Source: Flavobacteriales bacterium UBA2426 (GTDB lineage Bacteria > Bacteroidota > Bacteroidia > Flavobacteriales_F > PHOS-HE28). From it: 25,109 nt of DNA. The translations under genes and the position numbers were made by a program. The stretch spans positions 1-25,109 of the forward strand of contig DDRC01000118.1 in the NCBI GenBank assembly GCA_002342985.1, given 5' to 3'. The notes under the pieces are model-generated. The model made no database searches and was not told the DNA's origin. It saw only the letters and a program-made list of their open reading frames with translations. This document shows positions 1 to 9,864 of the stretch, piece by piece. Within the stretch, counting starts at the first letter, position 1; the number at the start of each line of letters is the position of its first letter.

Positions 1-167
1 TCCTCGAGCAGGTCGAGCTCCAACTGGCCCAAGCCCTCGAGCTTCTCCTCGAAGGTGGTCCACTCGAACGCCACCAGCGTGATGGCCAGTGCCGTGAGCA
101 ATCCGATGAGCAGCAAGCTGCCCTTGCGCTTCTCCAGGTCGACTTCGGGGTTCTTGCGGACTTCCAT
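1..167 (-). CDS. tonB: Energy transducer TonB, N-terminal part (runs off the left edge)
   Basis: Only the first 55 codons are inside the window. The protein starts MEVRKNPEVDLEKRKG, followed by one hydrophobic segment (about residues 17-35) that ends in LVAFEW. This short basic and acidic cytoplasmic lead followed by a single membrane anchor is the typical opening of Bacteroidota TonB proteins. TonB proteins span the periplasm and pass proton-motive energy from ExbB/ExbD to TonB-dependent outer-membrane receptors. The C-terminal receptor-contacting domain lies outside the window and cannot be checked. The gene follows vanZ by 71 bases and has its own good -7 box at 210-217, so it may be transcribed separately from the sprA-gcvH-vanZ group. 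The family call rests on the N-terminal pattern alone. Confidence 0.72.
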   Translation of the reverse strand, partial: MEVRKNPEVDLEKRKGSLLLIGLLTALAITLVAFEWTTFEEKLEGLGQLELDLLE

Positions 168-209
168 GGCGGTCGTTTCTTGGCTGTACACCTCGGGGCG
201 ACAGCGGTT

Positions 210-217
210 CAAAGCTA
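210..217 (-). promoter_or_regulatory. -7 promoter box for tonB
   Basis: On the minus strand this reads TAGCTTTG, an exact match to the Bacteroidota -7 consensus TAnnTTTG. It lies 42 bases before the tonB ATG. No TTG is present at the usual -33 distance, so only the -7 half is supported. Confidence 0.45.
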
Positions 218-238
218 CGCAACGGCGCGATCGGGTGC

Positions 239-616
239 CTACCGGCCCTTGGGCCGCCGGTACCGGTCCCAGAGCCAGCCCAGGCCGCACCCCGCGGTAT
301 TGGCCAGCAGGTCATTGAGGTCGCCCCGGCGCCCCAGGGCAGGCAGCTGCTGCATGAGCTCCAGAAGCCCCCCATAGGCGATGCAGGTCACCACGGCCCA
401 CAGGATCGCCGGAACCGAAAGGGGGGCTCCGCCGGCATGGGCACGCAGGCCCAGCAGCACCAAGACCGCCAGCACGGCGAAGAGCCCGGCATGCACCGCC
501 TTGTCCACGCTGAGGAGGTCGGCCCAATGCCAAGCGGGCAGGGCGCGGCCCGGCATCAGGCATAGCACAAGGATGAGCAGGGCCCACGCGAAGGCCCAGC
601 GCAAGGCCCGCACCAT
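239..616 (-). CDS. VanZ family membrane protein
   Basis: A 125-residue protein with about four hydrophobic segments (near residues 8-21, 42-59, 68-82 and 104-115). It carries the VanZ pattern: DK..H (D38, K39, H42), a YGGLLELMQ block (E86, Q89) and a GRRGDLNDLLANTAG block (D102, N106) before the last membrane segment. VanZ-like proteins are small integral membrane proteins named after the teicoplanin-resistance accessory gene. In Bacteroidota their role is unknown and they should not be read as glycopeptide resistance. The start codon is 7 bases after the gcvH stop, so the two genes are almost certainly co-transcribed. It ends in TAG. Confidence 0.85.
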   Translation of the reverse strand: MVRALRWAFAWALLILVLCLMPGRALPAWHWADLLSVDKAVHAGLFAVLAVLVLLGLRAHAGGAPLSVPAILWAVVTCIAYGGLLELMQQLPALGRRGDLNDLLANTAGCGLGWLWDRYRRPKGR

Positions 617-623
617 GGGGCGT

Positions 624-1004
624 TCAGGCGCCCACCAAAGCCTTGTATTGCTCGGCGCTGAGCAGGTCGGCCGCCTGGCCGGGGTCGCTGAGCTTCACGC
701 GCACCATCCAGCCGGCACCGTAGGGATCCTTGTTCACGCTGGCCGGATCATCCGCCAGGCCGGGGTTCACCTCGGACACGGTGCCGCTCACCGGCATGAA
801 CAGGTCGCTGACGGTCTTCACGGCCTCCACGGTGCCGAACACCGCCTCCCGGTCGAGCGCCTGCCCCACCGAGCCGATGTCCACGAAGACGATGTCGCCG
901 AGCTCGCCCTGGGCGAAGTCGGTGATGCCCACGACGGCCTCATCGCCTTCGATGCGCAGCCATTCGTGGTCCTTGGTGTACTTCAGATCGGCGGGGATGT
1001 TCAT
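624..1004 (-). CDS. gcvH: Glycine cleavage system protein H
   Basis: A 126-residue protein, the normal length for the family. GcvH is the lipoyl-bearing carrier that shuttles the aminomethyl group of glycine between the P, T and L proteins in the cytoplasm. Family marks are the start YTKDHEWLR (residues 9-17), [12 protein letters not shown] (residues 26-37) and the lipoylation site AVKTVSD with Lys63. ATG at 1004 gives the standard N-terminus; an upstream in-frame extension into the 3' part of the sprA region is spurious. The start lies 128 bases after the sprA stop, and that gap holds a hairpin and a -7 box, so gcvH may have its own promoter. The other glycine-cleavage genes are not in the window. 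Confidence 0.97.
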   Translation of the reverse strand: MNIPADLKYTKDHEWLRIEGDEAVVGITDFAQGELGDIVFVDIGSVGQALDREAVFGTVEAVKTVSDLFMPVSGTVSEVNPGLADDPASVNKDPYGAGWMVRVKLSDPGQAADLLSAEQYKALVGA

Positions 1005-1072
1005 GGGGAATCCGGTTGTCGGGTTGATGGTTGTCGGCGGCCCGTGCGGCGATGCCGTTGGTCCGCGGCGGC

Positions 1073-1080
1073 CGAAAGTA
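1073..1080 (-). promoter_or_regulatory. Candidate -7 promoter box for gcvH-vanZ
   Basis: On the minus strand this reads TACTTTCG, close to TAnnTTTG. It lies between the sprA stop and the gcvH start, downstream of the hairpin at 1100-1119, and would give a leader of about 65 bases. No -33 TTG is seen at the usual spacing. Confidence 0.4.
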
Positions 1081-1099
1081 GAAACGAAGCCCGAATGGC

Positions 1100-1119
1100 C
1101 ACCTGCCCATCGGCAGGCG
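1100..1119 (-). terminator. Terminator-like hairpin after sprA
   Basis: As minus-strand RNA this folds into an 8-pair stem (CGCCUGCC with GGCAGGUG, one G-U pair) closed by the tetraloop GAUG. It begins 13 bases after the sprA stop codon. The G-U pair forms only in the minus-strand transcript, which fits a role in sprA mRNA. No U-run follows directly, so it may be a weak terminator, a stabiliser or a processing site. Confidence 0.4.
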
Positions 1120-1132
1120 CGGTGCGCCGGCC

Positions 1133-4100
1133 TCACTCCGCGAGGGTGAAGCGCAGGCTGATGCCGAAGTTGGTGTTGGCGCTGGGGAACGAGGTGGTGA
1201 TCACCGGGGTATTCACCACCCGCTCGTAGAAGAGGCGCACGTTGAGGCGCTGGTTCAGCACATAGTCGGCGCTGGTCTTGATGGAAAGCACCTTCTGGCC
1301 TGCGGTGAGCTGGTTCTGGCGCTCCTCCATCTTGCGAATGACGGTGAAGTTGTCGCGCAGGCTCAGGTCGACCCGCAGGTTGAGGTCGCTGTTGGGCTTC
1401 TTGGCACCGACGGAGAACGGCAGCTTCACGTTCTTGAAGCGGTAGCCGGTGCCCACCACGTACTCGATCCCCCGGGCCTCGGTGATCTGGTAGTTGGAGA
1501 GGCTCAGGCTCAGGTTGCGGTCGCGGTTGTACTCGACCTTGGCGAGGAGGCCGTTCTTCAGCGTGGCGTCGAAGCCCATGAGCGGGCGCATGGCCTCCTG
1601 CACCGTCACCACGGTGATCTGCCGCTCGGGGATGTAGTTGCCAGCCGCATCCACGGCATTCTGCCCGGGCACGAAGAGCATGTTGGTCTGGAAGCTGGCG
1701 ATGTTGAAGCTGCTCCGGTAGCTGTTCTTCAGGGTGAAGGTCCGGAACCACTTGGCGAACATCGGGATCTTGGTGAGCCCGTCGTAGGTGATGTCCCAGT
1801 TGGGCATCGGCGTCTGCTTGAACGGATTCAGCTTCACCTTGTCCACGGGCCGGCCGGTGTAAGCGGCGAGGAACGCGGGGATCACCACGTCCTGGTTGGT
1901 GGGGCCGTACCCGGTGTAGTAGCCGGTGGCAGGGTCGAGCTGCGACTGGGTGTTCTCCGCCCCCAGGCGCCCGCTCACCACGGCCCGCTGGGCGAGCAGT
2001 TCCTGGAACACGGCGTTCACCGCGTTGCCGTCGTCCTTCACGAAGGCGGTGCGCCAGGTGAGCATGCTCACGCTGAAGCTGCCCGTCTCATTGGGGCTGT
2101 CGTTCACGTAGTCGCCCAGGTCATTGTTCCAGCGGAAGAAGGAGCGTCGGTTCTCCGCCATGGTGCGATTGGCGGTGAGTTCCACGCGCATGCCCTTGAA
2201 CGGCTCCAGCGAGAGCCGCGCGCTGATGTTCTCGTTCCGCGTGGTGGTGTAGGGGTTGAAGATGGAAGGGGTGCGCACCAGCCAGCCGCGCTGGGACGCC
2301 GTGCGGGCGAAGTCGCGGACGGGCTCGCCCGCCAGGTCGGTGTTCTGCTCGCCCAGGATGAAGCCGAGCCCCGGAGCGCCGAAGTTGTCCATGCCCACGA
2401 TGTTCGTCTTGCGATCGTAGCCGGGCAGCAGGGTGCCATTGGTCTGGCTGTAGGTGATGGAGCCCGTGCGGATGGCCATCATCACGCGGGCCAGGGCCTC
2501 CAGCACATTCACCTTCTCCTTGGGCTTCTTGTCCTCCTCCTCATCCTTCTTGGGCCGCACGCCGTCTCGGGCCGGGGTGGTAGCCGGCTTGGCGGGGCGG
2601 CCCTTGGCCTTGTCGTTGATCTTCTTCAGCCACTTGCTCTTGTTGTAGAGGCTCACGAAGTTGAACTGGCCGCTGAGCGAGATGTTGCGCGAGTTCTGGA
2701 TCACGTGGCCCAGGGTATCCTGCGTGAAGGGCGCGCGGTCCCACTGGTAGCCGGCGGTGTAGCTGGCGTTGGACGTGATCCAGTCGGTGAGCGGCAGCTT
2801 GTCGAGGGGCAGCGTGTAGGTAAGCGCAACGGTGTGGTCGTACCGCGTCACCTCGCCGAAGCTGCGCAGGCTGGTGAGCACGCTGTCCTTCCAGAGGGCG
2901 TACTCATCCTTGAACTTCGGGTTCACGCGGCCGGGGGTCTCGCCCACCACGGCCAGGTTGTTGGCGTTGAAGTCGAGCTTCAGCGAACGGGTGATGTCGT
3001 ACTTGAAGCCGTACTGGCTCACCCAGTTGAAGTTCTTGTTGTACATGGGCCGCGGCGGCAGCGACTCGATGTCGGGGTTGGGGCGCACGAGGCGCTCCAG
3101 GTACTGGCGGTCCATGCTGGTGCGCATGCTCACCTGCTTGAAGCCGAGGTTGACGTTGAAGTCCTTGAAGGCCTTGAGCCACTTGCTCTTGCCCACGAAG
3201 CCGATGCCCTTGAACGGCTCGATGACCAACGGCTTGGGCGCGAACTGGTAGGCCAGGCTGCCGCGGTAGGTGCGGGTGTTCTCGTACGCGGTGTTCACGT
3301 CGAAGTACTCCTGGTCGGTGTAGCTGTAGGAGAGTGCGAGGTTCTCCACATCCCACAGCCGCTCCTTCTTCCCTTCCGCCCGCTCCTTGCGCACGTTGGT
3401 GAAGTTGAGGCTGCGCCTCCGGGTGTAGGTGCGCGACTGCTTCAGGCGCTCCTTGCGCTCCTCGCGCGAGAGCGCGCGGGTGGCATCGTTCCATTCGATG
3501 TCCGGGTTGAGCGGGTCGAACTGCGGGTTACGGACCTCCTCGCTATAGCCCATGTACATGGGGATGCGCACCTTGGAGCTCTCGGGCAGGAACTTGCCCA
3601 TCTCCAGGTTGGCGCTCACATCCACGCCGTAGCGGGTCTCGCGCTGGCGCTCGCTCACGCGCTTGTCGATGCTGCCCCAGAAGGGGGTGCTGTAATTGGC
3701 GGCCACGCTCACCGTACCGAGGTCGGCGAGCTGGGCGTTCACCCGGGCCACGGCCGCCCATCCACCGCGCTGGTCGAAGTCCGTGAGGCGCAGCTCGTTC
3801 ACCCAGACTTCCACGCATTGGGGCAGGCCGTTGTCCGCGGCCCAAGGGTTCGACTCCTCCCCGTCGCGCTTGGGGTTGCGGATGCCGATCATGATGGACC
3901 GCAGCTGGCTCAGGTTGGGGCTGCCCTTGATGAACACGCGGCGGTTGCCATCGGTGCCGGCGTAGCGCAGGTTGCGCGGGAAGCCGCTCTGGTCGCGCAG
4001 GATCTTCAGGTCGTTGAGCTTGGCGAACTCGATGATCATGTCGTTCGCCTCGGGCCACACGTTGTAGGGGTCGTTGTTGAAGGGCGTGCTCAGCGTGACC

Positions 4101-7100
4101 GGTACCTCGTACTCGTAGTAGTTGGCGTCGAGGTCGTTGCCGATGCGGACGAAGACGCTCACGTCCCCGAAGGCCGCGGGGTTCCCCAGGTCAGATGATT
4201 CGGCGTGGATGAACATGCGCAGCTTCTTGTAGCTGCGGATGTCGAACTGCACGTTGCGGAAGGCCGCGCGCGCATCGCCGTCGCGCAGGTTGCACACCTT
4301 CAGCTGCAGGCTCTGCTCGTTGAGGTTGCGCAGGTTCGCGCTGGCCACGTCCACCTCCTTGTTGATGCCCGGGGGCAGCACGTAGTTGATCGGGTAGCGG
4401 GTGCCGTTCTCCTCGATGTTCACGGCGGCCACGGCGAAGGTGGTGGGGTCCGGGTCGCCGCCGGGCACCTCGCCCGGGGCCTCCAGGCCCTGCTCGTACT
4501 TGCGCCATTCGCCGCGCACGAACTCCAGGCGCGCGAAGCGCAGGGTGGCCTGCTGCTGCCAGCCGTGCAGGTACATGCGCATGAAGCGGATGCTGCGGAA
4601 GTCCTGGATGCCGTTGATCACCTCGGTGGGCTGGCGAACCGGGATCTTGAACTGGTACCAGTACACCTGCTTGGTGCCGGCCGGGGTGGACGCCTCGGCC
4701 AGGATGCGGTCGGTGATGAAGTTCCGGCCGACCACCATGTCCTGCGGACGGAGCGGGATGGCGTAGTGGAAATAGCTCTCGCCCTCGGCCAGGTTCTGGT
4801 CTAGGTTGATGTCCTCCGTGGTGGGGATTACCGTCTGCTGGGTGGGGTAGTCCTCCGGGCTGTCCTCGTCGGTGACGCTGTTGCCCTCGGGATTGTTGAA
4901 GCGCTTGTAGCGCTCCAGGATGTCGGCTTGCCTGCTGTCGAGCGCGGCGCCGCGGAAGAAGCTGTAATCATCGCTGCTGGGGTCGGCCACGATGCGGTTG
5001 TAGGCCACCGGGTCGGTCACCGCTCCTGAAACCTGGGTGAGGTAGTCGTCGAAGAAGATCTGCTCGTTGCGCTGCGAATTGTCCTGCTGCGCACTGGCGA
5101 GGCCGTCGAGGCCCACGTCCTGGAAGCGGTTGCTGTTGCTCTGTAGCAGGGCGAAGGCGTTCACCACGTTCTGGGTGGTGGGCACCACGCCCCAAGTGGT
5201 CTCGTCCGTGGGCGATGAGAAGTCGTTCAGGTCCTTGGGCAGCCCGTTCTCGAAGGCCTTGCGCCCGTCGCGCAGCACATCCTCGCTGATGTTGCCCAGG
5301 TCGAAGTAGAGCCATCCGCCGGTGCTGTTCTGGCTGTCCTCGTTGCTGGCGCCGAAGACGCCCTCCTGGAAGGGGTCCATCAGCCAGAACTGGATGCTCT
5401 CGATGTTGCTGCTCTCGAAATCGGTGGTGGTGATCCTGCGCATGATCCCCGCCCAGTTGTTCTCGGGATCGTTGAAGGTGCCATCAGGATTGAGCCGATT
5501 GGGGTCGGTCTCGTAATTGTACGGGCCCCGCTCATCGGGATAGTAGGTGAGGTCGAGCACCGGGATGTTGTTGGGGGTTCCCGCAGGGAGCTGGCGGAAG
5601 GGGAACACCTCGTTCTCGAGCACTTCGCGCATACGATGGTCGCTGCGCATCTGGGCATCGTTGGCGATGTGGGAGGGGGTGAGGTTGTTGTTGCGGAAGA
5701 AGAGCGGGTCGATGACGTACCAGCTGAGCTGCGCACGGCGGAAGCCCGATCCGAGGTCGTTCACGAGCGAGCCCTCGGGGAAGAGGCTGATGTTCTGCGG
5801 CGTGCTGGCATGGAACCACAGGCTCTGCGTGCGCAGGTCGATCACGCTTACGCTGCCCTCGAAGTCGTCCACGTAGCTGGTGCCGGCGTTGCCGATGGCG
5901 CGGCTGTGGCCGGGGATGAGGTAGGCGCCCTCGACGCTGGCGGTGATGCTGCTCTCCTCCTTGGTGGCGTAGAAGGGCAGCTTGTCCACCAGGTTGGTGA
6001 GCCACTGCGAGCGGGTCTGCCAGTTGGCATCGAGGCCCACGATGGTATTGCTGATGGGCTCCTCGCCCACGTTCACCTTCTGGGTCAGCGGGCGCTCGTA
6101 AAGGTTCATCACCGTGCCGCCGATCACCAGGTCCTTGCTGATGGTGTAATCGAAGCGCGCGCCGGCCAGCGTGCGTGTCTGGATGCTGAAGAGGGAGTTG
6201 CTCTCAAGGGCGATGTTCACCGGCGTGCCGCTCTCCAGGATGCCCTGGTTCAGGATCCGCACGCGGCCCAGGTTGTAGTCCACCGTGTAGTCCTGGTTCT
6301 CCACCAGCCGCACCCCGCCGGCGGTGACCACCACGCTGCCCTGGGGGATGTTGACCGCATTGAGGTTGATGACATCGCTGCTGGCGCTGCGGTAGCTGCC
6401 CTTGAGCTTGAAGCGGTTCAGCTCAGGGATGTTCTGCGCGGCGATCTTGGTGCTGTCGTAGAGCTGCTGGTAGACGATGGTGCGCCGCACCTCGGGCGGC
6501 TGGATCGGCGAGGCCGGGTTGGGGCCGATGAGCTGTCGGTCGAGGTAGCTGCCGAAGGGCTCCAGGACCGGGAAGTAGACGCGCCCGTTCTGGGTGTTGA
6601 TGGTCCCCCCGGTGGTGGCGGCGCCATCGATGAAGTCGAACCAGCCGTCAGGGTTGGGGGCGTTGTTGGGGTCGAGCCGGTCCATGCCCACCGTCTGGAG
6701 CAGCGGGATCTGGTCCACCGGCGCTCGGGGCACGTAATTGATGTCCACGCCGGTGGTGGGGTTGTTGTACACCACCTCCAGGCGGAAGTTCTCGCGGTTC
6801 ACCTGGAAGGCGCCGAGCGAATACACGTTCTTCATCATCAGGTCCCACAGCGGCAGCCGCGGGTTGGTGATGGTGGCCTTCAGCAGGCGCAGGATGAGCG
6901 CATCGGGCGGGCTGATGCCGTCGGTGCTGAACTCGCCCACCTGGAAGGTCTGCCCATCGAGGGTGTACTGGAAGGCCACGGCGAGCACCTCATCGTTATT
7001 GAGCTGCTGGTTGAGGGTGATGAAGCCCAGCCGGGTGTTGAGCGTGTACTCGTTGGGGCCCAGCAGGCGGGCGCTCTCGAGCTTCTCGAAATGGCGCGCG

Positions 7101-8404
7101 GGCTGCAGGCCCAGCGCCTGGAGCGCGCCGCTGGCATTGACGAAGCTGCGGATGCCGGCGTTGGCGCTCACCGTGGCGTAGAGGCTGTTGGCGGCATTGT
7201 CGGCGAAGGCGCCGGGGGCATCCAGCAGCAGACCGGGGGGCATATCGGCGCTCACGCGGCCGGCGGCCACCGAGGCAGGGCTGGCGTCCTCGCCGAGGTC
7301 GGTGAAGGCCACGATGTTGCGGTTCTGCTGGTAGTCCTGCCGCATGTTGGTCACCCACACCTCCACGCGGGTGATCTGCACGCCGCTGTTCACCGTGGGC
7401 AGCGTGCGCAACGCATTCTCGTACTGCTCGCGGAAGGCGTAGCTGAGGAAGTAGTGCTTGTTGGCCTCGTACTCGTCCGCCTTGATATCGAAGTTGGTGG
7501 TCTGCGCCCCTCCCTGGGTCTGCACGTTGCGGCGCTGGCCCTTCTCCTGGCTGAAGATGGCGGTTGTGGTGAGCCGCCCGAACTTGAGCTGGGTCTTGAG
7601 GCCGAAGAGGCTCTGGCTGCCTTGGATCAGCGTGCCGCGCAGGGGCAGGCTCACATTGCCGGCCTCGATCTTCTGGATGATCTCGTCCTCGTAGCCGGTG
7701 TAGTCGAGCTTCACCTGGTTCTCGAAGTCGAAGGTGGCCTGTGTGTTGTAGTTGGTGGTGATCTTCAGCTTCTCCCCGATGCTGCCCATCAGGTTGAGCT
7801 GGATGCGCTGATCGAAGTTGAAGGTGGTGATCCGCCGCTGGTCCACCGGGATGCGCGGGTTGTCCGTGCGGCTGATGTTGAGCCCGAAGATGATCTCCGC
7901 AGAGCCGCGGGGCTTGATGTCGATGGTGTTGCCGCCGAAGATCCGGTCGAAGGCCTTGCCGCGCACCTTCAGCACGGGGATGAGGCTCTTCTGCGCCACC
8001 TCGCTCTCCTGCTCCACGCGATCGAGCCAATACGTCTTCATGGAACGCTCCATGTCGTACTCCAGGTACTCCTCCAGCGTCATGCTCATGGGCGGCCGGT
8101 AGTCGAAGCTCCCGCCCACGGTGCTCTGCATGATGTACTGCCCGGTCACCGGGTCGTAGGTCACCTCGTTCTGGATGTTCTCCGGGTCGCCCAGGTTCAC
8201 CATGCCGCCGCTCGGGGCACCGGGCGCCACGGGATCGGTGATGGGGTACACGAGGTCGACCTCCGGGGTGTCGACCTGCAGCACCACGCCGGCCTCGGCC
8301 TCGGCGCCGGCGAGCAGGAGCACGGCCAGCGCGCACAGGCGCAGTGCCAGGCACCAAGCGCCATGGAACCGCACGGAGCGGAAGTAGTGAACGGCCCGGA
8401 TCAC
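1133..8404 (-). CDS. sprA: SprA (SovA), outer-membrane translocon of the type IX secretion system
   Basis: A 2423-residue protein, close to the roughly 2400 residues of flavobacterial SprA. SprA forms the very large single-chain beta barrel through which T9SS cargo crosses the outer membrane; it is also needed for gliding motility in gliding species. Visible marks are a hydrophobic export segment near residues 18-38 ending AEAEAG, long alternating beta-rich stretches rich in Asn, Arg and Tyr, the typical SYVDDFEGS motif in the middle, a lysine- and glutamate-rich low-complexity loop ([13 protein letters not shown]), and a C-terminal strand ending [12 protein letters not shown]. The start is GTG, overlapping the ruvA stop as GTGA, which implies translational coupling. 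An alternative GTG lies 10 codons further in. Two T9SS cargo proteins are encoded nearby (9861-10616 and 10881-12602). Confidence 0.97.
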   Translation of the reverse strand: MIRAVHYFRSVRFHGAWCLALRLCALAVLLLAGAEAEAGVVLQVDTPEVDLVYPITDPVAPGAPSGGMVNLGDPENIQNEVTYDPVTGQYIMQSTVGGSFDYRPPMSMTLEEYLEYDMERSMKTYWLDRVEQESEVAQKSLIPVLKVRGKAFDRIFGGNTIDIKPRGSAEIIFGLNISRTDNPRIPVDQRRITTFNFDQRIQLNLMGSIGEKLKITTNYNTQATFDFENQVKLDYTGYEDEIIQKIEAGNVSLPLRGTLIQGSQSLFGLKTQLKFGRLTTTAIFSQEKGQRRNVQTQGGAQTTNFDIKADEYEANKHYFLSYAFREQYENALRTLPTVNSGVQITRVEVWVTNMRQDYQQNRNIVAFTDLGEDASPASVAAGRVSADMPPGLLLDAPGAFADNAANSLYATVSANAGIRSFVNASGALQALGLQPARHFEKLESARLLGPNEYTLNTRLGFITLNQQLNNDEVLAVAFQYTLDGQTFQVGEFSTDGISPPDALILRLLKATITNPRLPLWDLMMKNVYSLGAFQVNRENFRLEVVYNNPTTGVDINYVPRAPVDQIPLLQTVGMDRLDPNNAPNPDGWFDFIDGAATTGGTINTQNGRVYFPVLEPFGSYLDRQLIGPNPASPIQPPEVRRTIVYQQLYDSTKIAAQNIPELNRFKLKGSYRSASSDVINLNAVNIPQGSVVVTAGGVRLVENQDYTVDYNLGRVRILNQGILESGTPVNIALESNSLFSIQTRTLAGARFDYTISKDLVIGGTVMNLYERPLTQKVNVGEEPISNTIVGLDANWQTRSQWLTNLVDKLPFYATKEESSITASVEGAYLIPGHSRAIGNAGTSYVDDFEGSVSVIDLRTQSLWFHASTPQNISLFPEGSLVNDLGSGFRRAQLSWYVIDPLFFRNNNLTPSHIANDAQMRSDHRMREVLENEVFPFRQLPAGTPNNIPVLDLTYYPDERGPYNYETDPNRLNPDGTFNDPENNWAGIMRRITTTDFESSNIESIQFWLMDPFQEGVFGASNEDSQNSTGGWLYFDLGNISEDVLRDGRKAFENGLPKDLNDFSSPTDETTWGVVPTTQNVVNAFALLQSNSNRFQDVGLDGLASAQQDNSQRNEQIFFDDYLTQVSGAVTDPVAYNRIVADPSSDDYSFFRGAALDSRQADILERYKRFNNPEGNSVTDEDSPEDYPTQQTVIPTTEDINLDQNLAEGESYFHYAIPLRPQDMVVGRNFITDRILAEASTPAGTKQVYWYQFKIPVRQPTEVINGIQDFRSIRFMRMYLHGWQQQATLRFARLEFVRGEWRKYEQGLEAPGEVPGGDPDPTTFAVAAVNIEENGTRYPINYVLPPGINKEVDVASANLRNLNEQSLQLKVCNLRDGDARAAFRNVQFDIRSYKKLRMFIHAESSDLGNPAAFGDVSVFVRIGNDLDANYYEYEVPVTLSTPFNNDPYNVWPEANDMIIEFAKLNDLKILRDQSGFPRNLRYAGTDGNRRVFIKGSPNLSQLRSIMIGIRNPKRDGEESNPWAADNGLPQCVEVWVNELRLTDFDQRGGWAAVARVNAQLADLGTVSVAANYSTPFWGSIDKRVSERQRETRYGVDVSANLEMGKFLPESSKVRIPMYMGYSEEVRNPQFDPLNPDIEWNDATRALSREERKERLKQSRTYTRRRSLNFTNVRKERAEGKKERLWDVENLALSYSYTDQEYFDVNTAYENTRTYRGSLAYQFAPKPLVIEPFKGIGFVGKSKWLKAFKDFNVNLGFKQVSMRTSMDRQYLERLVRPNPDIESLPPRPMYNKNFNWVSQYGFKYDITRSLKLDFNANNLAVVGETPGRVNPKFKDEYALWKDSVLTSLRSFGEVTRYDHTVALTYTLPLDKLPLTDWITSNASYTAGYQWDRAPFTQDTLGHVIQNSRNISLSGQFNFVSLYNKSKWLKKINDKAKGRPAKPATTPARDGVRPKKDEEEDKKPKEKVNVLEALARVMMAIRTGSITYSQTNGTLLPGYDRKTNIVGMDNFGAPGLGFILGEQNTDLAGEPVRDFARTASQRGWLVRTPSIFNPYTTTRNENISARLSLEPFKGMRVELTANRTMAENRRSFFRWNNDLGDYVNDSPNETGSFSVSMLTWRTAFVKDDGNAVNAVFQELLAQRAVVSGRLGAENTQSQLDPATGYYTGYGPTNQDVVIPAFLAAYTGRPVDKVKLNPFKQTPMPNWDITYDGLTKIPMFAKWFRTFTLKNSYRSSFNIASFQTNMLFVPGQNAVDAAGNYIPERQITVVTVQEAMRPLMGFDATLKNGLLAKVEYNRDRNLSLSLSNYQITEARGIEYVVGTGYRFKNVKLPFSVGAKKPNSDLNLRVDLSLRDNFTVIRKMEERQNQLTAGQKVLSIKTSADYVLNQRLNVRLFYERVVNTPVITTSFPSANTNFGISLRFTLAE

Positions 8405-9012
8405 AGGTTCTTCAAGGTCAGCTTGATCAACTCTTCCAAGGGCGGAGGTTCCGATCCGCGCTCGCTCAACACGCCTTGCAGGGCCCGTTCGGCCTTCGCC
8501 CGGTCCAAGCCGAGCGAGACCAGGGCCGATAACGCCTCGGCACGGAGCGTATTGCCTCCGGGGGCCGGTGCGCCCACGCCGACAGGCTCGGCGCCAAGCC
8601 CCAACTTGCCCTGCAGCTCAGCGATGATCCGCTGCGCCAGCTTGGGGCCAATGCCCTTGATGCCCTTCAGCGCCCCTTCGTCGCCGAGCAGGATCGCCGA
8701 ACGCACCGCATCGGGCTCACGCGCTCCCAGGATGGCCAGGCCAAGGGTGGCGCTCACGCCCTGCACCTCGATCAGGCGCCGGAACAGCTGCCGCTCATCG
8801 GCCAACAGGAAACCGAACAAGCGGTGCTCGCTGCTGCCTGAGCGGACGTCCACCGAAACGCTGTAATGGATGAAGAGCCGGCAGCGACCGCTCGCTGGCA
8901 GGCGCTGCAGCACGGCCCCGGGCACATGCACCAGGTAGCCCACGCCATGGCAGTCCACCACCACGTGGTCCGTGCCGCGCTCCAATAGCTCTCCGTTCAG
9001 GCTGTCGATCAT
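8401..9012 (-). CDS. ruvA: Holliday junction branch migration protein RuvA
   Basis: A 203-residue protein of normal RuvA length. RuvA tetramers bind four-way junctions and load the RuvB motor during recombinational repair. The N-terminal OB fold is recognisable in the start MIDSLNGELLER and HGVGYLVHVP (residues 22-31). The helix-hairpin-helix region includes GVSATLGLAILG and KGIKGIGPKLAQRII (about residues 116-131). The C-terminal RuvB-contact domain (about residues 156-203) includes ALVSLGLDRAKAERAL. ATG at 9012 gives the canonical N-terminus. The stop overlaps the sprA GTG by 4 bases. The upstream gap to the divergent sirtuin gene is 153 bases; CTACCCCCTTTG about 35 bases before the ATG resembles a -7 region but has the wrong internal spacing. 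Confidence 0.97.
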   Translation of the reverse strand: MIDSLNGELLERGTDHVVVDCHGVGYLVHVPGAVLQRLPASGRCRLFIHYSVSVDVRSGSSEHRLFGFLLADERQLFRRLIEVQGVSATLGLAILGAREPDAVRSAILLGDEGALKGIKGIGPKLAQRIIAELQGKLGLGAEPVGVGAPAPGGNTLRAEALSALVSLGLDRAKAERALQGVLSERGSEPPPLEELIKLTLKNL

Positions 9013-9153
9013 CCTGTCCCTTCGATGGCGTATAGGGTCTTACAAAGGGGGTAGAGAGCGCTCGATGGGCAGGCGGGTTGGCCGGGGGCTCCGGAATGAA
9101 GGGCCCGAAAATACATGGATCGCCCCAACCGGCGAAGCCCCGACCCACAAGCC

Positions 9154-9161
9154 TACCTTCG
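9154..9161 (+). promoter_or_regulatory. -7 promoter box, sirtuin gene, predicted leaderless
   Basis: TACCTTCG matches the -7 consensus with one change. It ends exactly 4 bases before the ATG at 9166, so transcription would begin at or next to the start codon. No -33 TTG is visible. It also supports the start at 9166 over the upstream ATG at 9115, which lies before the box. Confidence 0.5.
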
Positions 9162-9165
9162 ATGC

Positions 9166-9864
9166 ATGGAGCGCCCCTGCATCGTGGTCTTCTCCGGCGC
9201 CGGCATCAGTGCCGAGAGCGGCCTCCGCACCTTCCGCGACAGCGATGGGCTGTGGGAGGAGCACCGCATCGAGGATGTGGCCACGCCGGAGGCTTGGGCG
9301 CGCGAACCGCAACGGGTGCTGCGATTCTATGACCAGCGCCGGGCGCAGGTCCTGGCGGCCGAGCCCAATGCGGCGCACCGGGCCATCGCCCGGCTCGAGG
9401 AGCGCTACCGCGTGGAGGTGATCACCCAGAACATCGACGACCTGCATGAGCGCGCCGGCAGCTCCCGGGTGCTGCACCTGCACGGGGAAATCCGCAAGGC
9501 GCGGAGCACGGCCCGCCCCTCGCTCATCACGCCGATCAACGGCGCATCACTACGCTGGGGCGAGCGGTGCGCGCTGGGATCCCAACTTCGCCCCCACATC
9601 GTGTGGTTCGGCGAGGAAGTGCCGCTCATGCCAACGGCCATCGCACTGATGGGACAGGCGGACCGGGTGCTCGTCGTGGGAACTTCCTTGGCGGTGTACC
9701 CGGCAGCAGCGCTTGTGCATCATGCGCCACGGCAGGCGCCGATGACCCTCGTGGACCCGAAGCCGGCGGAGGTGCGCCGCGCAGGGCTCCATGTGGTTGC
9801 TGCAACCGCAACCCTTGGAGTGCCGCCCTTGGTGCAGCGTTGGCTGGTGGAGGCCGGGAACTAG
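9166..9864 (+). CDS. cobB: NAD-dependent protein deacylase, Sir2 family (CobB-like, no zinc ribbon)
   Basis: A 232-residue cytoplasmic sirtuin that removes acyl groups from lysines using NAD. NAD-binding motifs are FSGAGISAESGLRTFRD (residues 9-25), TQNIDDLHERAG (88-99) and VVGTSLAVYPAA near residues 168-179. The catalytic histidine is H106 in HLHGE, and VWFGEEVP follows at about 146-153. Tyr55 and Arg58 (YDQR) match the Y..R pair that class III sirtuins use to bind succinyl and malonyl groups, so desuccinylase activity is plausible. The stretch between HLHGE and VWFGE normally carries four zinc cysteines; here only C135 is present, a form I recall from other Bacteroidota. The in-frame ATG at 9115 is rejected because the -7 box at 9154 lies inside that extension. 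The stop shares CTAG with the convergent gene. Confidence 0.93.
   Translation: MERPCIVVFSGAGISAESGLRTFRDSDGLWEEHRIEDVATPEAWAREPQRVLRFYDQRRAQVLAAEPNAAHRAIARLEERYRVEVITQNIDDLHERAGSSRVLHLHGEIRKARSTARPSLITPINGASLRWGERCALGSQLRPHIVWFGEEVPLMPTAIALMGQADRVLVVGTSLAVYPAAALVHHAPRQAPMTLVDPKPAEVRRAGLHVVAATATLGVPPLVQRWLVEAGN

Noticed and set aside
239..616. Reading the VanZ-like gene as glycopeptide resistance
   Set aside because: The family is widespread as small membrane proteins in Bacteroidota, and no van genes are nearby; the context is sprA-gcvH-tonB.
5636..8866. A 1076-codon open frame on the plus strand opposite sprA and ruvA, and a 497-codon one at 2705-4198
   Set aside because: Both lie antisense to clear sprA/ruvA coding sequence. 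Their translations are rich in Val, Ala, Gly, His, Leu and Asp with no domain, as expected from the mirror frame of GC-rich codons.
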